A DNA stretch of 64,000 nucleotides. Source: Craspedostauros australis (lineage: Eukaryota; Bacillariophyta; Bacillariophyceae; Mastogloiales; Achnanthaceae). The stretch lies in contig JAMXDE010000022.1 in assembly GCA_026770025.1 (NCBI GenBank), positions 1,146,058-1,210,057 of the forward strand, written 5' to 3'. Under the pieces are notes generated by a model that saw only the letters and a list, made by a program, of their open reading frames with translations, was not told the DNA's origin and made no database searches. Below, in pieces: positions 38,651 through 49,042 of this stretch. Numbering within the stretch: position 1 is the stretch's first letter; each line of letters starts with the position of its first letter. A program made the translations under genes and the position numbers.

Positions 38651-40549
38651 TCAACCTTGGTCCCTCTGTGGGAACTTCCATCCCATGGAGAGCTCTGTGA
38701 ACTTGTGGAACTTGTCGTCCGCGAGAGGCTTCGTCCACAGGTCAGCGAGCTGGTCGTCGGTGTCGATTGCGTAGATCTCGATGAGTTTGCGATCCACGTA
38801 TGATCGGAAGCGATGGTATTTGATGTTGATGTGCTTCGTTCTGGGGCGCATCTTGGGGAACTTGGCGATTTCGTAAGCTCCTGAGTTGTCCTCGAATGCG
38901 TTGCAGTACACCCGTGGCTTGTACTTCTCTGGTACAATCTCGTTGTCGCACATCTCGCTCAAGAGGTTCATCATTGGAATCACGTCGCGCAAAGCAGTGG
39001 ACAATGCAATCACCTCGGCTTCAGTTGTGCTCAAAGCGATCTCCGTCTGCAAGCGGGAGGCCCATGCAATTGGGCATCCAGCAAATCGAATCAGGTAGCC
39101 AGTTCTAGACCGTGCAGTGGCCGAGTCGTCTCTTGCGGTGTCTTTGTTCCACAGTCTGGCGAAGTTGGCATCAGCAAAACACTCGAATGCCTTGTCGTTC
39201 GGATCCAGGATGATTCCTTCGTCTCTGGTTGCCATCAAGTACCGCACAATGAGGTGGATTGCCTGTGTGTGCGATTTCTTTGGGTTGGCGCTGAACCTGG
39301 CGGCTTGGTGCACCGCGTACCCGATCTCTCCGCGAGTGGATTTCTCCAGGAAGTTGAGCTTGCCGATGACTGACCGGTAGCTCCAGGTGGCGTTGTGATC
39401 CTCTCCGTCCTCATCAGCCTCCAGTATCTTCGTGGTCAGCGCTGGCGAGTCTCTCGGTCTGGTGTTGGGCCGAAAGTTGACGTCTTTGATGATTTGGTCA
39501 ATGAGGTGTGGCTGCGAGAGCTTGATGCGTCCGTCTTCCAGGTGAGTGACGTGCACACCCAGGTAGTCCGACAGGTCCCCTTCGTCTGTCATGTTGAACC
39601 GCTGCTTGAGTTGAGCGAGCAGTCTGTCGATCTCTTCCGAGCTGGGGCCAGCCAGGATTCCGTCGTCCACGTACACCAGGAACATGGTCTTGCCATGATA
39701 GTAGACGCACTCATCCACCTTGCTTCTGGTGAATCCGACGTCCAGCAATCCCCGATGCATGTGCTGATTCCAGACTCGTCCGGCTTGCTTTTGGCCGTAC
39801 AAGTTCTTCACCAGCTTGAGGACATGGTCCTTGTTGTCGCTCTCTCCGATACTTACCCCGACTGGAACCTCCATGTAGATGGTGGTCTCCACTTCAGCCT
39901 GCGGATAAGCCAGCACGAAATCGATCTGTCGAGTGTGCCAGTTGTTGAGGATGGACAGGATGAGCACCAGTCTGATGGACATCCACATGACGACTGGGGC
40001 GTAGGTCTCCCAGAGGTTGATGCCTTTCACTTGTTGGCCGCCATGGACATTCAGTCTTGCCTTCCATTTGTAGATCTCTCTGGTCTTGATGCGTCGCTTT
40101 CGCTTCATTGACCACACTGATGCGACCACCTTGGTCCCTTCAGGCACTTCGGATCTCTTTACGACCTCCCAGTGACCATTCTCATGGTGAGCGTTGATCT
40201 CCGCCTGCATTGCTTCTTTGAACTTGAGGCGATCCGGTTGCTTCATGGCTTGATGATAGTACATGGTGTCTGGATCGGCCGAGGCTGCGAATGCGATTGG
40301 GTCCGACGTCTCGTTGTGGAGAACACGAACTTTATGTCTCTTTCTATCAAGTCTCTTTCTATCAATTGGCGACATTTTTCGCCATCTGCCAACCTCTGTA
40401 CGTTTCACGCACCAGATCTTCTGTCTGCATCTCACTGAACTGTCATCACGAAACACAGGAATTGTGCGTTTGCGCTGGTTGTTACTGTTGTGACAACGCA
40501 ATCTGCTGCAACACATGTAAAGAGACAGAAATTGATGACCATCGCACAC
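38651..40549 (-). CDS. Copia RT-RNase H fragment, frame open (COP-E)
   Basis: The frame is 632 codons, of which residues ~40-632 look genuine. It holds SDPIAFAASADPD and EINAHHENGHWEVV (start of RT), QIDFVLAYPQAE (catalytic D210), LVYVDDGILAGP (YVDD 293-296), CFADANFAR (RNase H D460), ALSTTEAEV (E510), FEDNSGAYE and LADLWTKPL. No stop or frameshift is seen in RT-RNase H, but gag, protease and integrase are absent upstream, so the element is 5'-truncated around 40.4 kb. The most likely mechanism is incomplete reverse transcription or deletion. It is related to, but distinct from, COP-C, which shares the ALST.EAE and FEDN spacing. Confidence 0.9.
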   Translation of the reverse strand: MCDGHQFLSLYMCCSRLRCHNSNNQRKRTIPVFRDDSSVRCRQKIWCVKRTEVGRWRKMSPIDRKRLDRKRHKVRVLHNETSDPIAFAASADPDTMYYHQAMKQPDRLKFKEAMQAEINAHHENGHWEVVKRSEVPEGTKVVASVWSMKRKRRIKTREIYKWKARLNVHGGQQVKGINLWETYAPVVMWMSIRLVLILSILNNWHTRQIDFVLAYPQAEVETTIYMEVPVGVSIGESDNKDHVLKLVKNLYGQKQAGRVWNQHMHRGLLDVGFTRSKVDECVYYHGKTMFLVYVDDGILAGPSSEEIDRLLAQLKQRFNMTDEGDLSDYLGVHVTHLEDGRIKLSQPHLIDQIIKDVNFRPNTRPRDSPALTTKILEADEDGEDHNATWSYRSVIGKLNFLEKSTRGEIGYAVHQAARFSANPKKSHTQAIHLIVRYLMATRDEGIILDPNDKAFECFADANFARLWNKDTARDDSATARSRTGYLIRFAGCPIAWASRLQTEIALSTTEAEVIALSTALRDVIPMMNLLSEMCDNEIVPEKYKPRVYCNAFEDNSGAYEIAKFPKMRPRTKHINIKYHRFRSYVDRKLIEIYAIDTDDQLADLWTKPLADDKFHKFTELSMGWKFPQRDQG

Positions 40550-41550
40550 ACTCTCTGGAGAGAGTCTTGGTCATTCGACACAGCACCCTGCCCACATCAA
40601 GGATATCGATTTTGATCGCCCCACCATTCTCCACGCTTCGCCACTCCCCTTCTCGCCGCAGCCAGCAAACAACGCCACAGTCGGTCCAACTGTAAGCACC
40701 AGAGTTGCCATTCCCATTGGCAAGAATGCCGTCCATCCAAACGTGCCATGGATTCATCACAAGCGCCAAAGTCACCAGCCACACTCGTGAGAAATGGATT
40801 CGGGGAAGCCCAGAACGAGCACATGCATCACAGCATCAGCAAGAACATCACTCCTGACTCGCAATCACTATCAGGAGCTGGCAAAGGAAGTGGTGATGAG
40901 GAGCCTATCTTCAGTGGCAGCGATGGTGGATTCGATACCACAGCAACAGGTCCAACATGCAAGCAAAACGGGATGGTGTTCTCTGTGGAAGCATCAGCAG
41001 GTTTCAGGGGGCACTGAACGTGCAGAGCATTGGTGCTTCGCAAGTACCTGGACAGGCTCTTTTGGATTGCATCCAGTGTTGTGGCAACCAGACGCGAACA
41101 GGAATTCAGTGAGCTTGAAGGTTGCCAGAGCAACATGTTGACCGCGCACTCCGCAAGGATTGAAGTCGTCAACTTCGCCATCTACCAAGACTTGTTCGAT
41201 GGCAACACTGTGGCGTGCGGAGAAAGACGCAAGGTTACGGACATGGAGCGTGGAAGTGATTCATTCCATCACTCTTGTCATCCAACTACAGACCGCGTCG
41301 TCATGCGTGTCCGCGGCGGTAGGAATGTTGAAGACTTGTCCATGGAAAAGCGTTGCACACTGTTCTCTTTGGATTGGCTAAGATTCTCCCTTCCCAATAA
41401 GCCCACTTGTATTTTCACGATTTTCCTCGCATCCATGTTTAAGAATGGGGAAGAATGACAGAAGGATATTATCCATGCGGCACATACGAGAATGCGCGAA
41501 TTCAGGATGTTCTTTAGCATCTGTACTCCATCCGAGCACACCATCGTGAC
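40550..41550. other. Possible decayed coding sequence, unrecognised
   Basis: Overlapping + strand frames (40748-41017 and 41030-41458) give protein-like stretches, for example LDRLFWIASSVVATRREQEF and SARIEVVNFAIYQDLF, but in different phases and without an identifiable family. Either the gene is frameshifted or the resemblance is accidental. Confidence 0.25.
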
Positions 41551-41552
41551 CG

Positions 41553-42440
41553 CTGCCTTCCAATTAGTCTATTCATACCAACGCACGCAACTACGAGCAC
41601 AGACCCAGAGTACTGGAGACTGCTGTTGTTGAAAGACGCGTACAAATGCCGAAATGATCATGTTCTCGTTGTCTCAGAACAAATCTGATCGCGTCGTCGT
41701 GACCGCCACCTCCCAATTAGTCTGTCCGTACTAACGCGCGCAATTACGAGTGCATACGCAGAGTACCAGAGGCTGCTGTCGTTGAAAGACGTGTGCAAAT
41801 GCCGAAATGATCATGTTCTCGTTCTCTCGGAACAAATCTGATTGCGTCATCGTGACCGCCACCTCCCAATTAGTCAATTCATACGAACGCGCGCAATTAC
41901 AAGTACATACCCAGAGTATTAGAGGGTGCGATGTATACTACAAATGCAGAAGTGAGCTTGTTCTCGTTGTCGCAGAACAAATCTGATTGCGCCATCATGA
42001 CCGTTACCTCCCAATTACTCTATCCGCATCAACGCGCACAATTTCGAGTAAAAAGCCAGAGTACTAGAGGCTGCTGTCTTTGAAATACGTGCAGAAAGAA
42101 GTGTACGAATACAGAAACGAGGTTGTTATGGTTGTCGTAGAACAAATCCGATTGCACCATCGTGACCGCCACCTCCCAATTAGTCTATCCGCACTAACAC
42201 GCGCAACTGCGAGTACATATCTAGAGCGCGAGTGGCTGGTATGTGCGTCACATCTACCTGCAGAAATGCAGAAATGCAAAAACAAGACCATTCTTGGTGT
42301 TGCGCAAAAAATCTGATCGCTCCATCGTGTCCGCCACCTCCCAATCAGTCTATTCATACCACCGCGCGCAATTACGAGTACATATCCAGAGCACGAGTGG
42401 CTGGTATGTACATCAAAAAAGCACTTTTGACGATAACTCA
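41553..42440. repeat. ~145-165-bp tandem repeat, six units
   Basis: The phrase CGCCACCTCCCAATTAGTCT recurs with CAAT starting at 41561, 41714, 41867, 42012, 42177 and 42342, so steps are 153, 153, 145, 165 and 165. Other shared phrases are ACGAGTACATA.CCAGAGTA, GAGGCTGCTGT and GTTCTCGTTGTC..AGAACAAA. The array lies just upstream of the DIRS-like element. Confidence 0.9.
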
Positions 42441-42602
42441 AGACTGAGACATTTTCAGAGCACAGCGATATCGACGCTGAAGTCGCGCTCGCCGTTTTAG
42501 TTGGTTGTACATGTTAGATGCGAAATCCCACATGAGGCAAGGAAGCACCCATTCCAGTACTTTTTGCACGGTGGACGACGTAGCCACAATTGGGAGTGAT
42601 GA

Positions 42603-42920
42603 ATGCCATTCCCGGACCTCCCAGAGCTCATGGCGTCGCACACGACAAAGGTTGTTATTGATCGGACATGCCAAAGATGTTTCGGGTCACTTCTAAACAT
42701 AATTGACTGGTTGATACGGACGACCCATACGACTCCAGGGCACCATCCGATGGAAGAGGACGAAGAACGCAACGGAAAGTGCAAGTCGTGCGCACGACTC
42801 CGCAACGGAAACCCGAACCAAAGGTTTAACGGCCACACATGGGCCAGACACCTAAGTAAGAGTAATTCAAACAAGGTGCGACAACGGCCAATTGATGGCA
42901 ACGCGGAGCTCACAAAATGA
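42603..42920 (+). CDS. Small protein with BED-like zinc-finger pattern, hypothetical
   Basis: The frame encodes 105 residues: TCQRCFGSLL near the start, then NGKCKSCARLRNGNPNQRF and GHTWARHLSKSN. C-x2-C followed by H-x4-H with a central aromatic/basic spacing is the outline of a BED-type finger, often found at the N-terminus of hAT-like transposases. No transposase core follows. It may be a captured or decayed fragment. The assignment is weak because the spacing was judged by eye only. Confidence 0.3.
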   Translation: MPFPDLPELMASHTTKVVIDRTCQRCFGSLLNIIDWLIRTTHTTPGHHPMEEDEERNGKCKSCARLRNGNPNQRFNGHTWARHLSKSNSNKVRQRPIDGNAELTK

Positions 42921-43315
42921 GCAACTGCGACAACAAAAGTCGAACAACAAAAATCGGGAACGCAAAACGCACCATCTTGGGTCGCGACACACGCCCCTCA
43001 AGAAAGAGACACGATCTGAGGGACCAAGCCCGATCAAGACCCGATTCAAATCAATAGAGACACAGAGAAGGAGCCAAACATGAGATATGAGAGGAGCCCG
43101 CAAGAGAAAGAAAGAAAGGAGAGAATAGAAAACAACAAGCAGAGAAGCGATGGACCAGCAGCAATCGAAGCACCCACAATTTGGAAAAGACAACAGAATT
43201 GTCAACTCCCCGCTTCGATTAACGCTTCCTGCAACGCTTGCTCAGGGGTAACCTAGCAACCAAACAACGCCTTCACAACCACTACTTCACGCCTTCCGTC
43301 TTCTACTTGACCATT
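42921..43315. other. Presumed 5' region of the DIRS-like element
   Basis: AG-rich leader-like sequence without an ORF. No copy of it was found after the recombinase gene, so the terminal or split direct repeats expected for DIRS/Ngaro-type elements were not identified. Confidence 0.4.
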
Positions 43316-45617
43316 ATGAGTAACCAACCCAACCTCTCCTTGCTCCTTGCCTCCGAGGCCTCCGCTTTCGCCAGCATGCCTCCGACCGAACCCGAGCCCG
43401 GAATCACAGTCGAAACTGTGTCCTCGGTGGCCAGCGGATCCGCCCGCTCCGGTGACATGGGTAGCGATACCCTTCTCAACCAAGTCGGGATCGGAATGGC
43501 TATCGGGCACTTCGTCGCTGACGACCACACCTGCCTGGTCCGCCTCTCCACCAAGTCGGAGGACGGCCACACTCTCCTCTGCGCCAACGCGGCCGGCGAG
43601 TGTCGCCGCAGCAACCATCATGCCCTTCGCCTCGATCCTGACCGCCGCGGCCTCGCTGGTGTGTATCAATGCCTTGACACCACCACACTCGGCGGCGCTC
43701 CCCGACGCGATCTCATTGAGAGCAGCCACCAGAGCCGCTCCGCATACGATTCCACTCGTGCCGCAGCACTTCGTGACCTCGAAGCTGTTGGCAAGATGGG
43801 TGCTACCAGCGTCGCGGCTCGCAACGACCGCGGCTCGCAACGACAGCGACTCCAAACTCGCAGGAGTGGTCGGGTTCGATCTCGACACCAAACCCGCAGG
43901 ACGACTCAGCACAGACGCGCAACCAACATCACCCATCCGCGCCAAGACCAACCCAGCCGTCCCGCCTCCGATCATCCATCAGGCTCCATCCGTCCGCACA
44001 CCTTCCGTCCCGGTGGTGCGCCCCGAACCGATGCTCCCACGCCCAGTCGTCTCGTTCCCGCAAGGGGTACACCATGCCCCCCCTGCTCTGGCCACTACTG
44101 CAGCCGACGAACTCATGCATGTGGTACGCCACCAGGCATCCCTCAACCGCGAGACGATGGAACTCCACCAGCGCAAATCGGAGGAAACCACCCACGCGAT
44201 GCTACGTGCGCTTGCGACACAGCAGGCACAGATCACGCAGCTGATCCAACACGGTCTCCCCTCGATGAACACTGCCCCAGCACCCGCTCCAGTACCCGCT
44301 CCAACCGCGGGAACTGAATGGTATGTGGCGATCGACGGCCAACGCCCAGGGGTGTACACCTCTGCAGCTGAGGCTATCTCTCAAGCAGGCACCGGAAGTA
44401 CCGCCCGAGTCCTCCGCTGTGCCTCTTACGCCGAGGCCGATGCCTACCTACGCGCATCAGCACCGCCAACACTCGCTCACGGCCAACCAGCTCCTCACTC
44501 CCGTCCACACCCGATGGAGGGCGTTCACCCAAGAAACCCTCCTGCCGAGTCCCCATCGGCGCCCCTCTCTCGACCAGATCATGTCCCCTCTAGCCCAGCT
44601 AGCATGGGCATCGAGAAGTTCCTGGGAGAAGACCCATCCAAGGGTGACAAGAAGCAAGTCTTCGGGGAGACCCTCGACAACGAGAGACGCATGCTCCAGC
44701 ACCTCGCACCTCCACACGCCAGCAGTGAAATCCAGACCGAACTCGCGAAAGCAGCCATCGACGTCGCCAGCCAACCAGGTAAGGTCACCGATGAACGCAC
44801 ATCCATCGAAGAACTCGCCTCCGCGTTCGGAGACATCCGCAACCAAACTGCCCGCTCCGCCGGCCTCATCGCCGCTGACTCCAATTGGCGCACCAAGACC
44901 CGCCATGCCCTCGGTCGTATCAAGACCTCTGAAGACCTCAGCGAACTCGCCGGTGACTTCAACAGCATCCGCGACGACGTGATGACCCGCTACCTCAACG
45001 ATGTGGGTCACATCCTCCGCCACGGCTACTACTCCGACGAGCAAATCACTCTCTACCAGCAAGGCGGGGGATGGGTCGCTGTCCTCAAGCTGTTCATGAC
45101 CTACTACCATGAACTCCTCCTCAAACTACAAGAAGAGGCATTCAAGACGACCAACGGGTGGGAGGACTCAGCCCTCGTGTACCACGAGCACTACGCCAAG
45201 GCCCTCTTCGACGCACGCAACTTCGCGGCCTCGCGCAACCTCATGATCTTCCGCACCTACGTCATCGTGCGTGAAGGAGCGCGCGGCGGCTGGTGCAACC
45301 TGAAGGTCTTGGAGAAGTTCCAGCAGCGTGCACTCACCACCCTTGGTTCGCCCTCGGCACCAAAGGAGGACACTGACACCGCCCCAACCGAAACGGGTCG
45401 GAAGAAGTGCAAGCACTGCGGCGGGAACAGCAAGGTCCATGAGATCCGCGACAGCGGCTGCCCATTCGGGTATCTCTTCAAGAAGAAGGTGGCGATGGCG
45501 AAAGCCAAACAGGTCGCGAAATGCGTGAACCAAGGCGAGAAGGCCGCCGACGTTATCACCCGCATCCTGCAGGAAGCAATTTCGAAGCGCGGAGGCGGAG
45601 AAGAGGATGATGCCTAA
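43316..45617 (+). CDS. Gag-like protein of the DIRS-like element
   Basis: The long frame runs 43347-45617 (756 codons). Up to ~43600 the other + frame, from ATG 43316 (MSNQPNLSLLLASEASAFAS), looks more natural, so a frameshift or an alternative start probably lies near 43.6 kb. Downstream are a helical segment (MELHQRKSEETTHAMLRALA), a Pro/Ala linker, and a ~45-residue domain starting TEWYVAIDGQRPGVYTS (nt ~44312-44455). That domain matches the RNase-H-I N-terminal hybrid-binding/viroplasmin-type fold. A helical capsid-like region (nt 44600-45300) follows. A single C-x2-C-x6-H-x6-C knuckle sits near the C-terminus (CKHCGGNSKVHEIRDSGC). The stop is 20 bases before the first ATG of the RT ORF, which is in a different frame. 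Confidence 0.75.
44312..44455 (+). other. Hybrid-binding (viroplasmin/RNase HI N-terminal) domain in gag
   Basis: The run W-Y-V-A-I-D-G-Q-R-P-G-V-Y-T-S, then AEAISQAG, VLRCASYAEADAYL, reproduces the family pattern WY.V..GR.PGIY.SW.E...QV......K.F.S.EEAE.FL. In RNase HI this domain binds RNA/DNA hybrids. Its location here in gag and not next to RNase H is notable. Confidence 0.65.
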
Positions 45618-45637
45618 CCATGTGTTTGCCTTGACTC

Positions 45638-48600
45638 TTGCTTCTCTGTGCTGTCCACAACTCGTGCCCACCTCGACACCACTCAACAACCACTGATACC
45701 GACATCACCACAGACCACCAACACACGCACACCGACACCCCGGACGCCCCGAGCGACATACTCCTAAGCCCTAACTTAGCAGATATCGTTGCACTTTCAA
45801 CAAAACAACTCCCTAAGTCCTCTACCTGCTCGCTGCGCTACGCCACCCTGAACTTTGGTCTACACATGACCGAAAGCACCTGGCCTGCTTTCGAGCACGT
45901 CCTCTGCACCCACGACGGCAACCTGGCCCAACCACTCCGGACTTATCCGGACTCGACCCGTTTCCTTGGGTCGACGGCAAGAGTGTCCCACCGGATTTTG
46001 AACAAATTTCCGGTGGACTTTCTGGTCGCCCACGGGGTCCAGCACACGGAATGGCGTAACTGGGTCCTCCATTGCCAGACCAATCTACGGCCTCGGTTGA
46101 TCATTGAGATATGGTCCGGGCCTAACTTGGGATGGGTACAACACGCCGCCTCCAAGCGAGAGTGTAAACTCTGGGAGGACCTCGGCTACGGAACGCAGCT
46201 CAAGACCCTCCCCAACCAACGAATGGGTGGAGCGGTATCAGTGACTTACACGGTGGTGATGAGGTCGGCAACAACGTGGACGGCATCTGGCATCGACTGG
46301 CCAGACCTCCAACCTGCATCTGAACGAAGCATGGCGAACTGTCTTCGTCATTGCGGAGTTCCTCGACGATGCTATATAACGAAGAGCAACGCCCAGTCGG
46401 TCATCGACAGCGCCACATCCGCGATGCCGATGGACCGGTTTGCCCTTATTCAGACGGCTAGAGGCGTCCGACGCCTCTTCCCAGACGAGTTAGGGAAAGC
46501 CCTGGGCAGCTCGATCCCCGGAGAGGCGCTCAAGCATGTGAAGTGGCGAGTGCTTTTCCACACTCCGTCGCAACACTTACTCGAGTACCTCTCCACACCG
46601 CTGATGGACTTGGCTCGCCATGTACATCAGCACTCTGAACACTCCCAACCTGCGACACAGACGACAAGACGACGACGACGACGACGACGACAACAACAGA
46701 CGCCCCTCCATGACGACAACAACGACGACCTCCAATATCGATGGACTCTGCCGGACCTCTCCCCTGATGGCGACTGGCACCGACTCCGCGTACATAACCT
46801 GCGGAAGGCTTGTGCGCACTACGGAAACCGATCCACCGCCCTACTCAAAGACGGATTCAACGACTTGCGTATTCACCGTACCAACTACACCGACACGCAT
46901 CCCGATCCCAAACAACTACGAGTCCTCTGGTGGGAATTTCCTCCACAACACTGGGACCACCTACGAGAAGGGAGCCCGATGAACTTTTTGGACACTCCCG
47001 AATTCGGACACCACGATAATACCGACATGACTCCAGAACAGCAACAAGTGGCCGCGGACTTCGTCGATGAACTCCTCAACCTTGGAGTTGTCGAACCACA
47101 AGACCCCCTCCATCCGGTGGTCGTCAACGCCCCGCTATTCGCCTTGCCGAAACCCATGCAACCCGATCAATGGCGTATCATCGCCAACATGCGAGAGAAT
47201 CGCACGAACGAATTTATTGGGGCTGATCCAACCGTCTTCCCAAAAAGCCGCGACATTTTGAAACAAATGTACCACGGCGGCTGGTCGGCGGTTGTGGACG
47301 CCTCGAAATATTTCTACCAATTCCGAACCCGTCCCGACGAACGACGATTTCTCGGCATCCAACACCCAATTTCGGGCGAAATGTACCAATATGCTGGACT
47401 ACCGATGGGATCTAGCCAATCACCGGCTATCGCATGCAGGTTTGGAGCCGCTTTCCTTCGGCAACTACGCGAATGCTCTCAGCTATACCAAGGCACTCAT
47501 CGCCCTAACATGTGGTGGACAACATTCAGCCAAGACCTGGCCTACGATCACACCAAAGGCCAAGGATTGGTCGCCATCGGATCGGATGGACTGCCGGCCG
47601 CCTTCGTGTGGGCCCACTGTGATGACTTCATCATCCATGGACCCACGCGGCGCAAGACCGCGGCGGCGCTATCAGCTTTCCTTGATCTATCAGTGGACTG
47701 CGGCCTGCTCTGCCACCCCGGCAAACTTACACCGCCCAGTCAAGTCGTCAAGTACACCGGATTGATTTTCGATACCACAGCCACCCCACGCCTACGCATC
47801 CCGCCTCTCAAACGAGACAAGATCGTCGCTGTGATGGATTACATCTCGGCTACACCCGCAAGAGTCTCCCGGCTCGCCCTCGCGGTCCTAGCGGGCATGC
47901 TAGAAAGCGTGGCAGAGGCCACACCGTCATACCTCGGTCGCAACTACCTACAAGCTCTATACGCCCTCGTACATCCACATGAGTGGGATCAACCAGATCT
48001 CCCCTACTTCAGCTACACGGCCATCACACCCGCGGTCACACAAGACCTCCAATGGTGGCGAGCGGCACTCACCAACGACACCGCACGGAGCGGTCATGCA
48101 ACACGGACCGGCGTCCTCGTCAGCAGCTTTGGTGACGGCAGTGGTACAGGCACCGGGGGTACCATCCTCTTCCCCAACCAGCCCTCATGCATGTGGATGG
48201 GTACATGGTCATCCCTTGTGGCTACACACCACTCCTCCAACTGGAAGGAGCTACGTACTCTGCTCAGCACCCTGCAACAGGTAGCCAGCAACCCAACAAC
48301 CGCCGCCGACGTCTTCGGCGCCACCTTTTTCTACTTCACCGACAACATGTGCACCTACTGTGTTGTCGATGGAGGCACTTCCACCTCACCGGAACTGCAC
48401 AAGCTGGTCCGGAAGATCAAGCAACTCGAGCTCCGCTTGTCATGCCACCTTCAGGTCATCCACATCCCCGGCACTGCCATCATCACAGAGGGAACCGACG
48501 GACTCAGCCGCGGAATATGGATCAACGCCGCCCACCAACGGCCAACATCATCACAGATCCTATCCGCCTGTCTGGCCCCGACACCACTCCAGGAGCAGCA

Positions 48601-49042
48601 TGTCCCTCAGATTGCATCACTCGCCTTCCCCGACACTCCCACGACCATACTACTCCGTCGGTGGGACTGTCCATGGAACCCCGAGGACTGCATGAACCGT
48701 ATCACCCTGTGGGCACCACCACCGGAGCTCGCCTACCAGCTGATCTACTTCCTACTGGGGTGCTGGGCAGAGCAACCTCTGGACACTGGATTCGTCATCC
48801 TCGTCCCACGAGTGCTTCAACGCACTTTCGTCAGACTCTCACGTCACCTTGTCCGAGTTGGAGTGTTCACCAACGACGATCTGCATCTCTCTTCTTCTTC
48901 TCCTCTCAATATTCCTAATCTTCTCCTCCGCGTCTCTCCCCACACTCGCTCTCTCACTCCTCCCAGACTGGACTTTGCTCCCCGCTCCCGGAATCGACGG
49001 CATCACCAACGGATCGCCGAGCGTCTGCACGGGTTGTGCTGA
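45638..49042 (+). CDS. Reverse transcriptase-RNase H of the DIRS-like element (1134 aa)
   Basis: Residues 1-460 are an uncharacterised N-terminal region with a poly-Arg run (~343-350, from an ACG microsatellite). RT follows: VAADFVDELLNLGVVEP (~471), GGWSAVVDASKYFYQFR (catalytic D554), YAGLPMGSSQSPAIA (~585), and AHCDDFIIHG (D662-D663, with C in place of the usual aromatic). The thumb continues through KYTGLIFD. RNase H has FGDGSGTGTG (D833), NWKELRTLL (E871), YFTDNMCTY (D903) and TDGLSRG (D954), so its catalytic set is complete. The last ~60 residues are read from a polypyrimidine tract that overlaps the start of the recombinase ORF and may be intronic. No methyltransferase domain of the DIRS1 kind was recognised. 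Confidence 0.85.
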   Translation: MLLCAVHNSCPPRHHSTTTDTDITTDHQHTHTDTPDAPSDILLSPNLADIVALSTKQLPKSSTCSLRYATLNFGLHMTESTWPAFEHVLCTHDGNLAQPLRTYPDSTRFLGSTARVSHRILNKFPVDFLVAHGVQHTEWRNWVLHCQTNLRPRLIIEIWSGPNLGWVQHAASKRECKLWEDLGYGTQLKTLPNQRMGGAVSVTYTVVMRSATTWTASGIDWPDLQPASERSMANCLRHCGVPRRCYITKSNAQSVIDSATSAMPMDRFALIQTARGVRRLFPDELGKALGSSIPGEALKHVKWRVLFHTPSQHLLEYLSTPLMDLARHVHQHSEHSQPATQTTRRRRRRRRQQQTPLHDDNNDDLQYRWTLPDLSPDGDWHRLRVHNLRKACAHYGNRSTALLKDGFNDLRIHRTNYTDTHPDPKQLRVLWWEFPPQHWDHLREGSPMNFLDTPEFGHHDNTDMTPEQQQVAADFVDELLNLGVVEPQDPLHPVVVNAPLFALPKPMQPDQWRIIANMRENRTNEFIGADPTVFPKSRDILKQMYHGGWSAVVDASKYFYQFRTRPDERRFLGIQHPISGEMYQYAGLPMGSSQSPAIACRFGAAFLRQLRECSQLYQGTHRPNMWWTTFSQDLAYDHTKGQGLVAIGSDGLPAAFVWAHCDDFIIHGPTRRKTAAALSAFLDLSVDCGLLCHPGKLTPPSQVVKYTGLIFDTTATPRLRIPPLKRDKIVAVMDYISATPARVSRLALAVLAGMLESVAEATPSYLGRNYLQALYALVHPHEWDQPDLPYFSYTAITPAVTQDLQWWRAALTNDTARSGHATRTGVLVSSFGDGSGTGTGGTILFPNQPSCMWMGTWSSLVATHHSSNWKELRTLLSTLQQVASNPTTAADVFGATFFYFTDNMCTYCVVDGGTSTSPELHKLVRKIKQLELRLSCHLQVIHIPGTAIITEGTDGLSRGIWINAAHQRPTSSQILSACLAPTPLQEQHVPQIASLAFPDTPTTILLRRWDCPWNPEDCMNRITLWAPPPELAYQLIYFLLGCWAEQPLDTGFVILVPRVLQRTFVRLSRHLVRVGVFTNDDLHLSSSSPLNIPNLLLRVSPHTRSLTPPRLDFAPRSRNRRHHQRIAERLHGLC

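Noticed and set aside
43253-45110. Long minus-strand frames opposite the DIRS-like gag
   Set aside because: High G+C and biased codon use leave the antisense open; the + strand has the recognisable domains.
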